DNA of 64,000 nucleotides from Trochalopteron elliotii (GCA_024734555.1 JANPWX010000473.1:97001-161000), one strand, 5' to 3'; counted from the first letter of the stretch, positions 38,686-53,576 are shown. Numbers and translations: made by a program. Notes: generated by a model from the letters alone, not told the origin.

Positions 38686-41541
38686 GGTTCCACAGGAAAA
38701 GCCGCTTAACAGAGCAATCTTTATTGTCAAGGAAAGCTATAAATAATGCACTTTTTCTCATTAAAACTTGTGAGAATAAGTTCTACCCCCAGCCTAAATA
38801 AAACAATCAGGAATAAAGGTAAAGAAATTATTTTATAGGCAGTTTAGGCAGTTGTAGAATTTTAATGCTGAACCTGAAGTAATTTTACTATTAAATAAAT
38901 TTTCCATTTACCAATGCAAGCAGTTTTATTTTATGATCAGTCACAGAAGTTACCATATAATTTCTTATATTATATACTGTTCCCAGTATTTATGCCCTTA
39001 GAGTAAAAAGTTGCCTTTTTTTTGAAGAATACAGAGTGAACAGAAATGCTCTCAAATGTTTAAAATACTTTCTAAAACCCAGCATGTATATAGTTCTGTA
39101 GGTTTTACCAGAGGTGTATAATTTTTCAGCATTACGTCTTAATGCCAGTTTCCTGAAGGAGCTTTGACTACAAAAGCCATGAATATATTTTCAAAGGATG
39201 ATGGATAAATTGGTGGGTGGTAATATAATATATCTTAGGCAGCTGATCAGGGCTTTTTATCCTCTGCCTGTCTTTTAGTTATACACAATTTCAAGATAAT
39301 TATGGTCTATAAGAATGTCTTTTCCCCTTCCTACTACCAGCAATATTTGTCTTGGTTATAGGTTCAAGAAACTTCCAATCACATCACAAAATTGGAATAG
39401 GGCAATTATGGCATCTCAGCAGAGAACTGAACATGCAAATAGACTGACCACACAATATGGATACTTAATATGAACACAGTATGGACAGTTAATGAACTGC
39501 CTTTATGAAATACACCAGCTGATTAGATACTAGCTATGGAATATATTGAATCCATACTTGAATTTTACAAAATAAAACCCAAGCATAACATGCAATTCAG
39601 GTTTATATCTACTATGTCTGTGTTACCTTTCCAGTAAAGAATGCAGCCCAATCAGATACCGAAAATAAATTAATTACTAATCTCATTAAATAAAGTGCCA
39701 TGTTATTCAATGGTCAGATAAGCTATATTAAAATCCCAACTCAGTGGAGTCATCCAAATCCCAAGCAGTTCATTTTTATGACAGGAGAGGTCTTCTTGAA
39801 GTGCCTGAAGGTGAGGGTTACTTCACTGACACAATACAAACCACAGAAATTAACTCCACTGTGCCTTGTCTGCGAAACAAAGGAAGTGTTGAATAGCCAA
39901 GGTGAGAGTAAACAGCACAGACAAGAATATTGTTGGATACACAAGGACACAAAGGGAGGAAGAAATCAAAACAAGATTATGTTTTCCTTGACCTTCCTGC
40001 AATATTCCTGCAATTCCAGCAATATTGTCCCTCCATTTATAGTCTCCTATAGAAGCACCACCACACAGTTACAACAGAGGACTGCAGCATTCCTGCCTAT
40101 TGTCTACTCCTGAAAATTAGGAAGGAAAATTATTCCATATCAGACAACAGAGCTGGATAAGGCACATCAAACTAACTGACTCCAAACTCAAAGTGGTACA
40201 AGATGTATGGCAGATGATTGTAACAACATCTGTTGATTATCACATAAAAGCATAAATGAATGAGAAAAAACATGACAGGCTACGAACAACTGAATCAAAG
40301 GTGAATGAAGGAAAAATAGAATGTACATTAGCTACTCTATTTTAAGAAAATTAAATGCAATGCAACAAAAATACTCATATGGATAATTCAATGTCAAGGA
40401 GAAAAACAACTGTAACAATCATGTTGTATCGTCAGGGAGTCAATACTTGATTATCAGTTATTTAAAACCACTTAATTTAAAAAATGCAGCACATTCTTAT
40501 GTAATTCATACTTGAAAATCAAATTTTAACCTATTTGTTTAACCTTTATTCTAAACCACAAGTGAGAAAAAATTTCACCCTTAAATGAACCTTCTTTAGG
40601 TTCAAGATCATTAAAAAATTGATTTTTCATAACCACAATAATTTAATTTCATTAAGAATATACTTTTTCCTGAATACTGAAGATAATATTCAATGGGTAA
40701 GGCATAGAATTTACCATCCTTAGGTAGGAAAACAGAAGAGTAATCATTTTGTCCAGAAGTAGTCTCTGAAGACATTTAAGGAAATAGCCAGACTTCACTT
40801 GATGCAGAAGTAATCAGTAAATTATATGTTACTTCTGATATTAGGAAAACGCAGCCTTAGAAAGACATAAAATATTTAATGAAATTTTGTAAGATTATCC
40901 TCACACTTCAGCATTTTTTGCACTGTTGATCAGGCTTTTTCCCTTATGTAATTTTCTCATAACTGAAACTATCAGTGTTTGATTGGGAGTCCACTGAAGT
41001 CTGAAGGGATCCTTTCTGTATGACCTGATGCAAAGTTGACCATGTTCCCTAGCACAAAAAAGAGTCAAAATGAAATGTAAGTGCAAGGGAAATTATAAAG
41101 ATGCTAAATGATTTTTTTTCCACAGGAAACGACAATAAATATCCACACAAACTGTACACTGCTTCCACCACAACATATTGGAAGCAGCTTAACTACTCTT
41201 CCTCCTGGGCAGGAGGAAGCTGTAAGCACTTGGATTTACTGAAATCATTCCACAAAGCCAGCCAGGCTGTCTGGTTTTCATTCATAACCAAACTAAAGAA
41301 TAAACAGGTTCCAAGCCTGACTTGGCCTTGGGAGGATCTTACTCCATTGTCCATAGATGGGAGGTAGAGACCTGAATTTAATTCCCAAATCTGGCCAGTG
41401 TAAATACTCATGTACTTCCCAACATATTCTTATGAATCACCAAGATTAATTCATTTGTTGCTACACAATATATACAATTTAAAAAGCATTTAATTCAAGA
41501 GATTACAGGTTTACTTAGGAAAAGCTATGGGTCTTACTTAC

Positions 41542-41663
41542 CTTCAAAATGTTGTCAGGATGCTCTTTGGCAGAAGCAACAAACAGGTCATGTCCACAGA
41601 CAATTCCCTCTGCAAGGAAGTACTTGAACAACAAATTGGAGTAAAGGCCGTATTTATCCTCCT
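41542..41663 (-). CDS. ELP4: ELP4 exon 3
   Basis: 122 bases, phase 1 in and phase 0 out. It encodes [20 protein letters not shown] followed by [21 protein letters not shown]. Human ELP4 has [20 protein letters not shown] and then IVNGHTLLVASAKEDPANILQ at about residues 87-127, the core of the RecA-like domain that packs against Elp5 and Elp6 in the hexameric ring. The acceptor is TATTTTCACAG ending at 41664; the donor is a perfect GTAAGT from 41541. The polypyrimidine tract is short, and a long A-rich run (the T run at about 41686-41712 on the plus strand) lies just upstream of it. The reading frame is intact and similarity to human is high, so this part of the protein is under clear constraint. 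Confidence 0.97.
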
Positions 41664-44600
41664 CTGTGAAAATAAGAATAGTTGGGTTTTTTTTTTTTTT
41701 CCTTTTTTTTTGGTTAGATAAATTGCCCACCTGTAGGTTCACAACATTGTAAAAGGCCTCTTTGGGTCTATCTCCTGGAGTATGTAATGTACACCAGAGA
41801 TCAAAGGTAAAATAGGACTCCGAAACTCTTAAACAAATGCTTGAGAATACTGTATTTCTAATTTTTCAAGCCAGAGGAAGAATTCTCAGTCAGGCATTTG
41901 ATTCTAAGATATGGATGGGATACAAAGAATCCTATATTCCTTATAAGGCTTCCTGTAAGTATGAACTAAAATGGCTGAATTTATCAATTAATGGAAAGGG
42001 GTTCCTTAATTTAGGAGAACTATGTTAATATTGATATTCTTAGTGCTTAAAACTTGCTTAAAATATTTGTTAACTGACACTTTTCAAAATTCAGCCATAT
42101 TTGGCATGCTAAATCTATACAGAGGCAACATTCAGAATAGAGACATTCTTATGTCTGCACTTCTTCCAAAGTTGTGAAAACTACAAAAACCAAATGGATA
42201 TATTGAAGAAACCAAACAATTAGCAATGCTGTTTTTGAAACCTAACCAGAGCAAAATCAGAACAAATTCAAAAGTCTTGTGAATTTACAGTTTAAGCAGC
42301 GAGACAATACTTGTTGGCAGACATTGTGAACACTGGCCCACTGAAACGAAAATACAAACTCCAAAAAGACCAGCATTTCCTTCAGCTTCCCTGGTGCAAG
42401 TTAAGTGTCAGAAATCATCAGAATTAGGAAGTCTTGATGAACTCATACAATTAAAACTTAGCATAACTTCAAGCTATGCGAAGTGGCTGCGTGCATAACT
42501 GAAACCTGAACCATCCCTGATGTTCTTTATTTGTAGGAAATACCAACAATAGCAGTGTAAAAATCCTTTTTATGTTTTTTTGGGAGAAAAGTAAATGTAC
42601 TACATTAGGTTTCAACTTTTCATCTCTTAATCTGGCAGCTGGAAGACAACACACAGGGATGTTGAGGCAGAAAAATACAGACAGAAGTATTTTTTTATAC
42701 AGAACCAACAAGACTTAATCGATTCTTTGCGTGACTATTTCCTAATTACACATATGAAATAGCAAAATTAAAAACTAAAAAACCAGTAACAAAGAGAGAA
42801 AATAAAAAAGTTGTCATTCATATCCAACTCGCAAAAAAAAAGTAGAGGAAAATAAAAATATTCTAACTTTCACACGTACCAGAATCAAAATGAGTCAATG
42901 GAGTGAAGGGGAAAAGGAAAGAAGGAGAGTGTATATCCATAAAGGAAAAAGAAAACTAATAGCAATGGGGAAACTTAAGAAACAAGTCATAGGAAAGTAC
43001 TGTTGGATTGCTGTACTTCCAATATTTTGCATGTGCACTGGTACTGATAACAGTGCTTAGATTAACAAGAGATCCAAACCACAAGCATTCAAAACTACTG
43101 GAAAAAACCCAGTTCTCCAAGAGATACTCCCCAACCTCCACGTGATGTTAGGCAAAACAGAATTTATTTCCTGCTTCTTTAAATTTCACTTTTAAATTCA
43201 GTATTTGGGATAGTAGAGTCACTAGAAGTTGGTCTAAAGCAGTAGTTCAAAACAGAAAAATGCTTCATAATCCAGTCACTAAGGCAGGAAGTTACATAAA
43301 ACTGGATATCCAAATAAGTCAAAGAGAATTGTATTCCAAAGGGAATACAATAACTACAACATGCTCACTACTAGTACTAGCCACTCTGCAGTTTGTTGTA
43401 GAGTCTTAGGATTTCAAGAATTAGACTTTATTAATAGAACTTACCTTTGATACTGTTGACCTGCTTAGGAGGCCATATTAGCCTTCAATGTACTTGCAAT
43501 AACACATTCATTTTTTTAAAAAAATAATGGTCTTGTGACAAATATGGACAGTTCTGAATCATAATAACCACAGGACTGACAACAGCTTACTGGTGACAGG
43601 ACTGGGTTCCTTGTCAAAATTTCATCAGGACAGATTTCCAAAAGAATTACAAACTGCAATTTACTTGAGAATTTGGAGTTTTTAATGAAATATTAGATAC
43701 AGCTTACTCTTGCATCCTTATAAAGCCATTAATAGTGTTACTGAAGATCTGCCTTCCTACTAACTCAGTGATGAGACTGAGGATGTAGATCCATGTATGA
43801 GACTCAGGTCAGATAAAAAAGACTCAGTTAGATATAACTGAAACACTTCTATTGCAGAAACAAAAGGCAGAACTGACACTACCTAAGGTTTTGAAGAAGT
43901 ATTACCGTTGTATTTTGTAAATACAGTCTTTGTAGCCTGCTTAAATCTTAAACTGTTTCAAGTGGAAAATAAAACCCCCATGCTGAGTAAGTGTCCCTTA
44001 TAACTGCAGTCCAGAACACAGACAGCTCCTGCCCCCTCAAACATTGGCTCTCTCTAGTTATTCATGCTGTAGTTGTTTACTGCATTATCATCAGTAATAT
44101 ATTATTCACAGTATATTGATTTCCATCTGCTAATCTCCATCTATGAAGCTCTCAGTTTAAGAGCCAAAGAGCTCTAGAAATCGAAGTGGCAGCATGAGAT
44201 GTAATAATTGTCTGAGCTACCTGGAAGAAGCCACCAAGACTCCCCTGTAATCACATCACTGCGGCAGATGTCACTGGAGGGAGACAATTTTGTTAGATCT
44301 CTCTCCCTTTGAACAAAAGAGCAAAAAGAACAGTTTTCAGGCATTCTGGAAGGATCCTCAGCTGTAACATTTACATCAGCCTTGCTGAATGAAAAATCTT
44401 GGGTTCTCAATTTTTATCTACAGGTTAAAGTTCACCTTCTTCACCATCTGAGGCACGGAAACACCGAGTGGATATGTACTTAACTGACATTTAATGGAAT
44501 ATAAGAAAATATCTCATTTAATCCAAGTGTTTTATGTTGTGAGTCTGTGTGTACAACTACATAGACAGTCTTTCTGGATCATCATTTTATATACTAATTA

Positions 44601-47600
44601 TTCCTTAGAAAGTAAAGAACACACTCCACTTTTTGTGCCAAACATAACACAAAAACTCCATAAACCATGGATAAATACAAGAAATCATACAATGTGCTGG
44701 TGATTATTTAACTAAGCTAAGAAGAAATATGGCTGTATTAGTTAAGAAGGATTTTTCTCCAATTTTATTTGAAATGCTGAAATGTTAAAACATATTGTAG
44801 AAAAAAAGCAACAAAGAACTGGGATATAAACATTTAAACTGACTTATTGAAGATTATAATTAGTTTTGTTGACTCACTGATTTATTTGTAATTTAACAGG
44901 GCTCAGAGAGGTTCTTCCATACCCTTCCTAAACGTATCTTGGAAACCAACAAGGAATGTTCAAGTTAGGAAATCAAAAACACATTCAGTGTAAGAACACA
45001 TCATTTTAACATAAGCCTTTCTTCTTAAATTGATTTTCATAAGAGTAAACTTACAGTAAAAAAAGTAAATTAAGAATCGGAGAGGGATCTAAATATAAAC
45101 AACCTCACAGTCTCCCTACAGTACTCTAAGGATTAAATGTGTCTCAGAAAGCCTTTACAAACAGTGTATCTAGAATTGTTAAAGCCAATGCATCTGTAAG
45201 GATCCCTCAGTTCTTCAATTTGTCAGATAGAGGATGCTTTTTATTGATTCATTTCTAGGTCACTAAACTTTTGTGGTATTCAAAAGATCTAAAGTGCATC
45301 CATATGGGGCTTTTCTGACAGCATCCATTGTACCCTGGCTTCAATAGTTATGTTACTATTCAAAACCAAAGGAGTACAGCTTTCTTCTTGTAAATAAACA
45401 AACAAATCATTTAGCACAGGTACTTCAGCAGCTCACTGATTACTGTCATAGAATCCCAGAATGAAATATTGTTCTGATAATGCTTGGACTTAGCATTTGA
45501 ATAACTAGGATAAATTTTCAACTGTTACCTTTATCTTTCCACACTCCTCCACACCCAAAAGAACTACCTTCACTCAGTACTTGTAGGAACTAACACTTCA
45601 GATCATTTTAGTCAATACTTTGGACAAGCCTGGCCCAAATCTTTAGTCTCAGCCTCCACACTAAAGAACTGCCCCATCAGCAGCCTTCGTTGTGAACTTC
45701 ACTACCAGCTACTAAGGCACACAAACAAGTAAGACTCTTGCAGCTGCAGCCTCTTTTCTGGGTCCAGTCACTGCAAGTCACACGGCACTGTAGAGCTTTC
45801 TCTGATGCTTTTGGAACAAAGAGTGTTCTCCAGCTAACTAGCAGGTGAGTAACTAGTGAAGCGTGAAACTACACAAGGAAAAGAGATTATTTACCTAGAA
45901 GTTATGCATATTGTCTCCAGGACAAAAGCTCTTGTGATCCTACAGATAAGGACATAAATAAAATAGTCTATTGTGATGGCTTATCCACTGGTCTCTTTCC
46001 AGATGAGCGTGCTTCCATGGCTGAAACAGCCACGCAGAAAGAGCAGCATTGTCACTATGAGCACAGTGAATTCCAACATATAACCTCACTGAACACTAAG
46101 GATAAAGACCAATTCCTATTTATGGTTCTCTTCAGCACTGCACTGTATAGGCCATCAAATACATATGGGACATTCCCAACACCTTTGTGCATGGACTGTC
46201 TGTAGCCACTACTCAAAGAAATTCGTGGGCTGTAGAATCAGGTACACAATCTTAAGGCTTCTATCTAGGGCCCAGACAACAAAAGACAGCAGATATGTGT
46301 GAGGCACTGTAAAAATATAATTTATTTAAAAATTAAGGAAACAAATCTAATTATAGGGATTGATATGTAACCATGTGACCTTAAGGCAAAACTCCCTCTG
46401 CACAGAGGCATTCATGTTCCAAGAGAGGGATGCAGAATAAGCACTAGAACTGGAAGAGGAATAAAAAGTCAGGAACAAAATCCATTATAAGGTAACAAAT
46501 ATCATATCTGTAAATACTGTATTTATAATACCTGACTTTCAAACATCACAATATTAAACAGCATGGAGGTCTTTGAAAAACTCCAGTGGTCATTTGTAGT
46601 ATAATTGCTAAAAATTATGAGAGCTGTAAGAGGAAAGAATAAGCCTGCAACAATGTAATGTACAGATGGGTTATTTTTTTTTTCTCTGTACAAAGTCTAG
46701 ACAGGTTGCCCTAAAGCTGCCAAAAGCCTGTCATAGCCTATCAGTATTGATAATTTTTTCACCAGATAGATGGTTCTACATTGTGGTCCTGTGACCTAAG
46801 GTGTGTCTTTCTCTAGCTATGAAACATCTCTCTAAATTGCTGCAGGTTACAAAATGAGATTATTTTAATAATCTGAAATTCCATTTAAAAGATACTTTTC
46901 TAATGTCCACATTTACTAAGCTTGAGGGGATATACTTTGTGTCACTTGCATTTAATTAGCACATGCCAAACCAGAGTTGTCAAACATATAAGTTACAATA
47001 TTTGGCATTTGGCCATACTTCAGGAAGGTGAATTCTGCTAACTGGTATTTTGTAGAATTATATGTAGCAAATCACCTTTTTGTACCTCTCTTGAGATTAT
47101 CTTTTCCAGCTTTAAAAAGATGATAAATTCAATTATACTGACGAGTGAAGAGAGCTCTTACCAGTCAGGTTAAATAACATGCCTAACAAAAATAATAGTA
47201 GCTAATGAAAGTAGCTGAAATCACTTCAAGGCTTGGAATGTACAAGTATAGGCCTGTTTTTCACCAGACAACTTTAACTTTTAATAACTGACCTCAGCTA
47301 CCAACAAAACCCCTCCTACTGATAATCTTTAAAACATTTAGCTGTCAGTGACCTTGTCAAAACTGGGGCTTTTAAAGGTAAGCAAGAATAGATTCTTACA
47401 GGACAGTGAGGGTGCTGTAGCTCACTATGCAGAACGTGTTATATAAACAAAGCTTACATTTTAAAAACAAAATAACACCCTCCTGCAAACTCTTCCTGGG
47501 CTGGCAAAACACACATGCAACACCTTGAAGTACATTGGAGCGGAGAGGGGAAGGAGTGAGCTTATTCTACTTGTTTGTTTTGAAAAGGTAGACTCTTCTG

Positions 47601-50333
47601 GAAAGCTGACCTTCTGCAGCAGGTTCAGGTAAAACCACAAACATTCAAACTGAACAAGCTGCTTTGATGGGGCTCCACATCAGAATGCTTCTTAGAAACC
47701 CACTACTGTAAGAATTTTTTTAAACTAAAGTACTAGTTAAAATTCTAATTCTTGTTAGATGAACAAACCCCAGGAAGTTTCAAGCTGCTGTGGTAGGTAG
47801 GGTCTTCCATGAGAATACCATGTGCTTCAACTCTCTAATTTTCATATAATTAAAACACTGTCAAAAGAATAGACAGTAGAATTAAGTTCAACTGAAAATC
47901 ACAGTGCTCTTTATTATGAAATGAGTTTAAAAAACTTGCACACTTATATTTCAAACAATATTTTACAGTCTTATCAAGTAACCTGTGCCATTACTACATC
48001 TTCAGAACACAACAGTTAAAATAAATATTTTAATACCCTGAATCTACTATTATTTGGTTAAATTAACCAAGATAATGCATCAAATAATGAAGATGAGCAT
48101 TTAATTTGCAAAGGGAGCTAAGCTAAAAGTAATGCAATTTATTCTCACCTTAGAGAATGTTGAAGGCAGGGGGAAGAATTTAACCTTTTTATAACACTTG
48201 GATACAACACAGAAAGATCTTCCTAGGAGGTTTATCACTGACAGCTTCAATCCTGAAAATATTAAGCTTGCCTAGACTAATCTCATGACAGAATTTCTTG
48301 GTATGCCGACAGGATAATGTAACAATGCCATTACAACATTATCTGCACCAACTTTAAAAATTAGTCTCCAAATTTTTAGACTAACGAGTCACGAATAAAT
48401 GTAGTTCCTGCTTTAAGACTTTTTGTATATAATTATATGTTTCAAAATAACATATCTTAAGTCTCATTTGGGAAAAAAAATTAGTTTCCAGATCTAAAAG
48501 AGACATTCTCATTTGGGTTTCTGTCAAGCTGTTTCATATCAGATCACAAGCACACAAACAACACAGGGGACAAGCAAATTAAAACCTACCACTGAGAATG
48601 GCCAGATATGCACTCAGAGGAAACAAAGTTCAGGTAAAAATCCTTTCAAGAAAAATTTTCCATTGAGTCAGCAGCATCCAAATGACTGTTCTCCACACCC
48701 ACAATACCTTGTGGTGAAATATTGCACCACATCTTTCAATTAATGACAATTTTCCTGCTAGTAGGTTTATTGGGTTCCACCCAGTCTGTCTACTGGAAGG
48801 GGCAGTGAATATTGTAATGGAAAGACAAAATTAATCTAGTCTCACAATCTCTGATTTATGTAAATTATAATAGGTTCTAATTTCTTTTTCTTCTTCCTTT
48901 ACCACAGCAAGATAGCAGCTCTTCTCAAACTGAAAATGGTTGGAATTAGGTAACGTCAGTTATTTATTCCAGCAAGCAACTACTCAAATTACTTAATCTG
49001 AATCACACCATACACTAATTTATATACTTTTTGTAAAAAATCAACATTTTCTAAGACTCAGTGATACATCAACAACTGCCTCTAATGGATAAAATGCAGA
49101 AATAAAGACCAGCCTTGAAATAAAAACCAGCCATAGTGAGAGCAATTACCTTGCTCAGTGGCAAACAGAAAATTTTATTCAGTCTCTAGTGCAGGTTACA
49201 TGAGCCCTATACCAACAGAAAGTAACAGGCTGTAATTCTAATAGTGGCTAAAAGTGATTTCAAATAAGTTTTCCCCAAATCCCACCATTGGTTCTTTAGT
49301 GTTAAAACCAATTTTTGAATTGTAACAATTCAAAATACGTAACCAAAACTCTAGATACGAATTCAGTTTCCCAAGCAATGGTTGTCTTTCCACAGGGAAA
49401 GTAAATACAGACAAAATATTGGGACCACAATGTATTCATCCCTTTTAGAAAATGAATGAAAATTACTGATTAAGTCTGTCTCAAGGCTGAAAAGCCACAT
49501 TCTGAAGACCTTCTATTGGTGTCTATCACTAGAGACAAACAAGCTCTTAAAACATTATGGCACAATTTCTTTGAAACCACCCAAACCACCCAGGGATGTG
49601 CTAGTCTGCTCTGTCCCTAGGCAAGGCTGAAATCTAGTCACTGTTCTTCAATTATGAGAGCCATGAGATCCAAGTGCTCCTTCAGGGTGGGGATTAATCC
49701 AAGAACTCTTAATTTTTCTGCTGGTTTTGTGTCAATTCAATCAAACAGAAAGGAAAGCTGGACACCTCAGCTGCAATGGAGACATGGTCCCAGAGAGCTG
49801 CACTGTGGTTTGTAAAGGGAATTCTGGTGTAACCTATTTAATCATCTCAGTGTGCCTCATCCACACCCTGACACAAAGCAGGCTGCCATCACCTTGCTCT
49901 CGGCTGATTCTGGCAAGCAAAAGATTGAAAGGTTCTGCACTGGACATCTTCCTCAGATAGCCAAACTTAAACAAACCCCTCTTTGATGATACACACTTTG
50001 GATCTAACAGCACTCTACAAAATCTTAACTAATTTGTCTGCTTTGCTAGTAAGTCCTGAAATGTGCTAAATGCCTTGTTTTCAAACAGAATTCTGAGGGA
50101 TTCTTTGTGGGTGCTCCAGCCTGTCTAAAATCAAGGTTTTGATTCACCTCCAGTAATTCTTGAGATAGACAATAATCCATTCTGAAGGCTACACAAAGGG
50201 AAGGAACCTGAGAGTTACACTTTCTTAAAGTCTGACTTCAAAAAACAGTGAAAAGAGAGGCTGGTTAATGAACACATTAAAGAGTGAAAAGCTTTAGAAT
50301 ATGCCTTTAAATATCTATATATTCTATACTAAC
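41664..50333 (-). other. ELP4: ELP4 intron 2
   Basis: About 8.7 kb of AT-rich intron. It starts with poly-T/poly-A runs at about 41686-41712. A short motif like a CR1 3' end (TCATAGAATCCCAGAATG) occurs at about 45448. I see no gene, and no other repeat I can name. Confidence 0.85.
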
Positions 50334-50369
50334 CAATAAGAAGAAGGGTTCCAACAGCTACGCCTCCAC
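50334..50369 (-). CDS. ELP4: ELP4 exon 2 (36-base micro-exon)
   Basis: A 36-base exon adding 12 codons' worth of sequence. With the single G from exon 1 it reads GGGVAVGTLLLI and leaves one G for exon 3. Human ELP4 has GGGLAVGTVLLI at about residues 75-86. This is the first beta strand and glycine-rich loop of the RecA-like fold. The acceptor is TTTGTTTCCAG at 50371-50370 and the donor is GTTAGT starting at 50333. Flanking introns are about 5.9 kb upstream and 8.7 kb downstream in transcript direction, so an ab initio gene finder would easily miss it. It is too short to appear as an open frame of any size. The call rests on protein similarity, both splice sites and phase continuity on both sides. 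Confidence 0.93.
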
Positions 50370-52504
50370 CTGGAAACAAAACAAAATGAAGAATAAAGTA
50401 AGACTACATTTTAATACCATGTTAGAGAACAATTAACTTTTCTTAGTTTATAAGTCAAAGAAAGGTGATAACGGGGAATTTAAAAATATAAAAGTGAACA
50501 ACATTTTAATTACCTTTGCAATACTCACTACAATTCTCTATTATGAAATAATTATACATTACATGTAATTATATACTGCACATTACAATTACTTTCACAA
50601 TATACTGTACTATCATCATTGTGGTAAAAAGATCCTGCAGAGCTCGATGCAACCACGCTCGAGTACTGCAGTGGTGATGTATGGTCTGAGCCAGCAGATT
50701 TTCACTGGGATGACTCAAGTGAGTAAACATTCACCAAACTGAACTAATAATAACTGCCAAGTGATATTCCTTTGCATCAAAAAGGATGTAAGCTAAGTGA
50801 CCTACTAAGATTTCTGTAGATTTTAGCAAATTCCCACCCAAGTCTTCGAGGCAAAATCCTGGCTCCACTGTCCTCATCTTACTGCTGAGAACTGACATGG
50901 CAGCAAGACTTTCACCCACTGAAACCTGAACTGAGAGACCATAGATGTCACAACACACACTATAAAAAAAACATTCACTACTGAAGACATTAAAGTCCTT
51001 TACAGTAGCTCTTGGACATAACAACTCCATGAATTCTTTTACAAAGACAGTGAAAGAAGAACTCATTGTATTTTAGGAGAAGAGTTCACTGATTTAGAAT
51101 CTGAATTCCAAGAATTACAATAGTGGAATAACCTGAAATCAGACTATTTTTTTTAACAATTATATAAGACTGTGACAGGAAAGCTAAAAACCCCTGGAAG
51201 TGTTCAAATGGCCATATGTAACCAGCCTACTGAAGCATTTTGCATGATGGAAACTGCAGGATGTTGTCTGCAATATTGTAGTGATTTAAAAGCAACTCAG
51301 GAGCAAACTACTTGATGAATCCCATCAGCACAGTATGCAAAGCTCCAGAAGTCAATTCTGGACTGCACAGATGGACTCCAGAGAACAGGACCTTTCATTT
51401 TATATATTTGTAAGAGCTCAATAAACTCCACTAAAAATTGATTCCAATATGAGTTGGATCAACTTCTTAATCTTCAGCTCTGCTAGTGGGACTACAAATG
51501 CCTGGACTATCCGTAATCTTGCCATATACTCAGAAGGAAGAGAAAAATCAAATTGCTCTCCCATAGGCCAAAAAGTGCTAATATTGTTGCATAACAGCAC
51601 CTGAATAGAAACCAGAACAGAATCACTTTGCCATCCTGCCATGATGCACCACAATTCCAGCAGCACTTGGCAGTGGAAGTGTTTAGTCAGCTACTAATTT
51701 CATAGTTACAGAGAAGCAGATGTTTCAAGCTAAACTCCTGAGTCAAGATGTACAAATCCCTCAATACCTACAGCAAGCTGATCAGGTAATCAAGCATTTT
51801 CTAGATATTTAAAAAAAAAAACCCAAACCAATCTTAACTGCTGTTTATCAGAAAGTTAGGATCACTTGTGAAATCCCCATGTTCTAAGCCAATGATGTTT
51901 GTTCCATTTATTTGTTCAGGAGATAAACGCAAATGAACCCAAAAGATGTACCACAGGGGAAAGCAAAAAAAAAAGACCAAAATCTGGAATCAATACCAAT
52001 GCTTGATACAAAGTATGCTTCCAATTTTCATTGCATTTAATTGTTCAGGGAGACAGAACACACGGGTTACTAACAACAGTTGTTTAAAATGAACACATGC
52101 TCTACACAGCCCATAGTAAAGAAAAGCTCCTAATGTTGAGATTTTACCAAATCCTAGGTTGACATAGAAAATATGACTAAAGCAGCCATAAGTAATGTAT
52201 CACCTCATGACAATAAGGACTTTAAAACCTTGGTTAGAAAGAAGTTCACTTGTAGCCACGACAGGAGTAGTGTCTCTCCTGCTTTTACAGTGAATTTGTC
52301 TGTCAAACAGTGCAGTCAAAATTCTCTCAAGCTGTATTTTCAGATCATCAGTGGTACTGTTTCCACAAGCCAGAGCTGTAACATATGTGCACATACTCTG
52401 GTTGCTAAAGGCAAACTCAGGTCAGAGCATTGTCTTTATGTTATCAGATGTAGTGAGTGGTTCCAACAAGTGTCTTCTATTAGAGGGAATGCAAAACTAT
52501 TGCA

Positions 52505-52518
52505 GTTGCCATGGTTAC
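52505..52518. promoter_or_regulatory. RFX X-box-like site in intron 1
   Basis: GTTGCCATGGTTAC, identical to the site at 15839-15852. It lies about 3.8 kb from exon 1. One motif alone is weak evidence of function. Confidence 0.3.
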
Positions 52519-53576
52519 ATCTTCATATTGCAACAAGCCACAATACTAGTAAATTAAACAAAAGACACACAACAGGAAAAAAAAGCAGGAATGCTGATGG
52601 GATCAAAAGGAAGAGGCAAAATCTTTAAGTTTCCCAAGAAAGCTACTGTGAACTTATTATTCTTCCTAATTTCGCTATTTTAATTTTTCTTTGCCAGTAT
52701 CTAAGGCAGTGGCCTCTATAAACCATCTAAGCAAGACTGGTAACTCTCCACATTGCTACTTACAGCAGAGAGATTTAAGATCTTATGGAGATAAGCACAA
52801 CAAACATTGCAAGCTGAGAAGTGTCCAGATTGTTTTCAAAGCATATCCCTGACCTTCTTCCCAAGCAGCCTGAAACAAAATGTTCAATACCAGGCAAGTG
52901 ATGGTTATATCACACAATAGCTGCAGCTCGCTGCAGAGAACTGTTCTGGCACACATCAGCCATACAGGGCCCACAAACTTTGAAAGTAAAGTTGAATATC
53001 AAGTCTGGAAGTGCAGAGTGCCCTGATGGTAACACGGTGTTTGAAATCCAGCATTTATCAACCACTTCTCTTCCAAAGGAAATTCACTCCTTTAGATCCA
53101 CCCATGACAATGCAACAATCAGCCAGCAGATGTAGGGTGAAAGAAACTCCTCCTTGGATTCGCTGCCTTTTGCTCTCTTCAGAAGCTCCTCATCAGAGCT
53201 GTGTGTGGTAACACCATGCTTTCCCTCACTCACTCACAAGCTGTACCCTCACGTCTGGCAAATAATTCTGTACCTGGATTACAGATTCTGAACAGAGTAA
53301 ACTTAAATTCAGGCCCAAGCCAGAGATCTACAAGACTGCCTAGTGACTGTTACAAACTATATCTATGAAAATACCAGACTAAAAGATTTCCTGGTAACTT
53401 CCATTGGGAATTTATACAAAGAAAAGGATTGTCTTCAATCCCTCGTGACAATAAAAATTAAACATTTTTACAGTCCATTATTTAACTGCTAGTGGGCAAG
53501 ACAAAAGTACCAATATTCTTTCAGAAACACATAAACAGCATTCTGCAATACATTCACGAAGCATTTCCACACCCAG

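Larger units (their letters stand above)
29652..41541 (-). other. ELP4: ELP4 intron 3
   Basis: About 11.9 kb, the longest complete intron. It holds one CR1 fragment (37799-38685), a pure AAAC repeat at 33461-33484 and several A-tracts (for example near 30680, 31580 and 34290). No exon, RNA gene or clear regulatory block was recognised elsewhere in it. Confidence 0.88.

Noticed and set aside
38192..38801. Plus-strand open frames of 148-184 codons
   Set aside because: They are antisense frames inside the CR1 element at 37.8-38.7 kb.
45448..45475. Short TCATAGAATCCCAGAATG motif like a CR1 3' end
   Set aside because: Only about 25 bases resemble CR1 and the sequence beyond does not. Too short to annotate.
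50731..51666. Two minus-strand open frames (50731-51066 and 51418-51666) with protein-like composition
   Set aside because: Considered as pieces of a retroposed gene, but no family was recognised, the intervening sequence has stops, and no poly-A tail was seen.
52173..52628. 151-codon open frame on the plus strand in intron 1
   Set aside because: No recognisable domain, low-complexity basic tail, no splice or promoter context. Frames this long occur by chance in 64 kb read in six frames.
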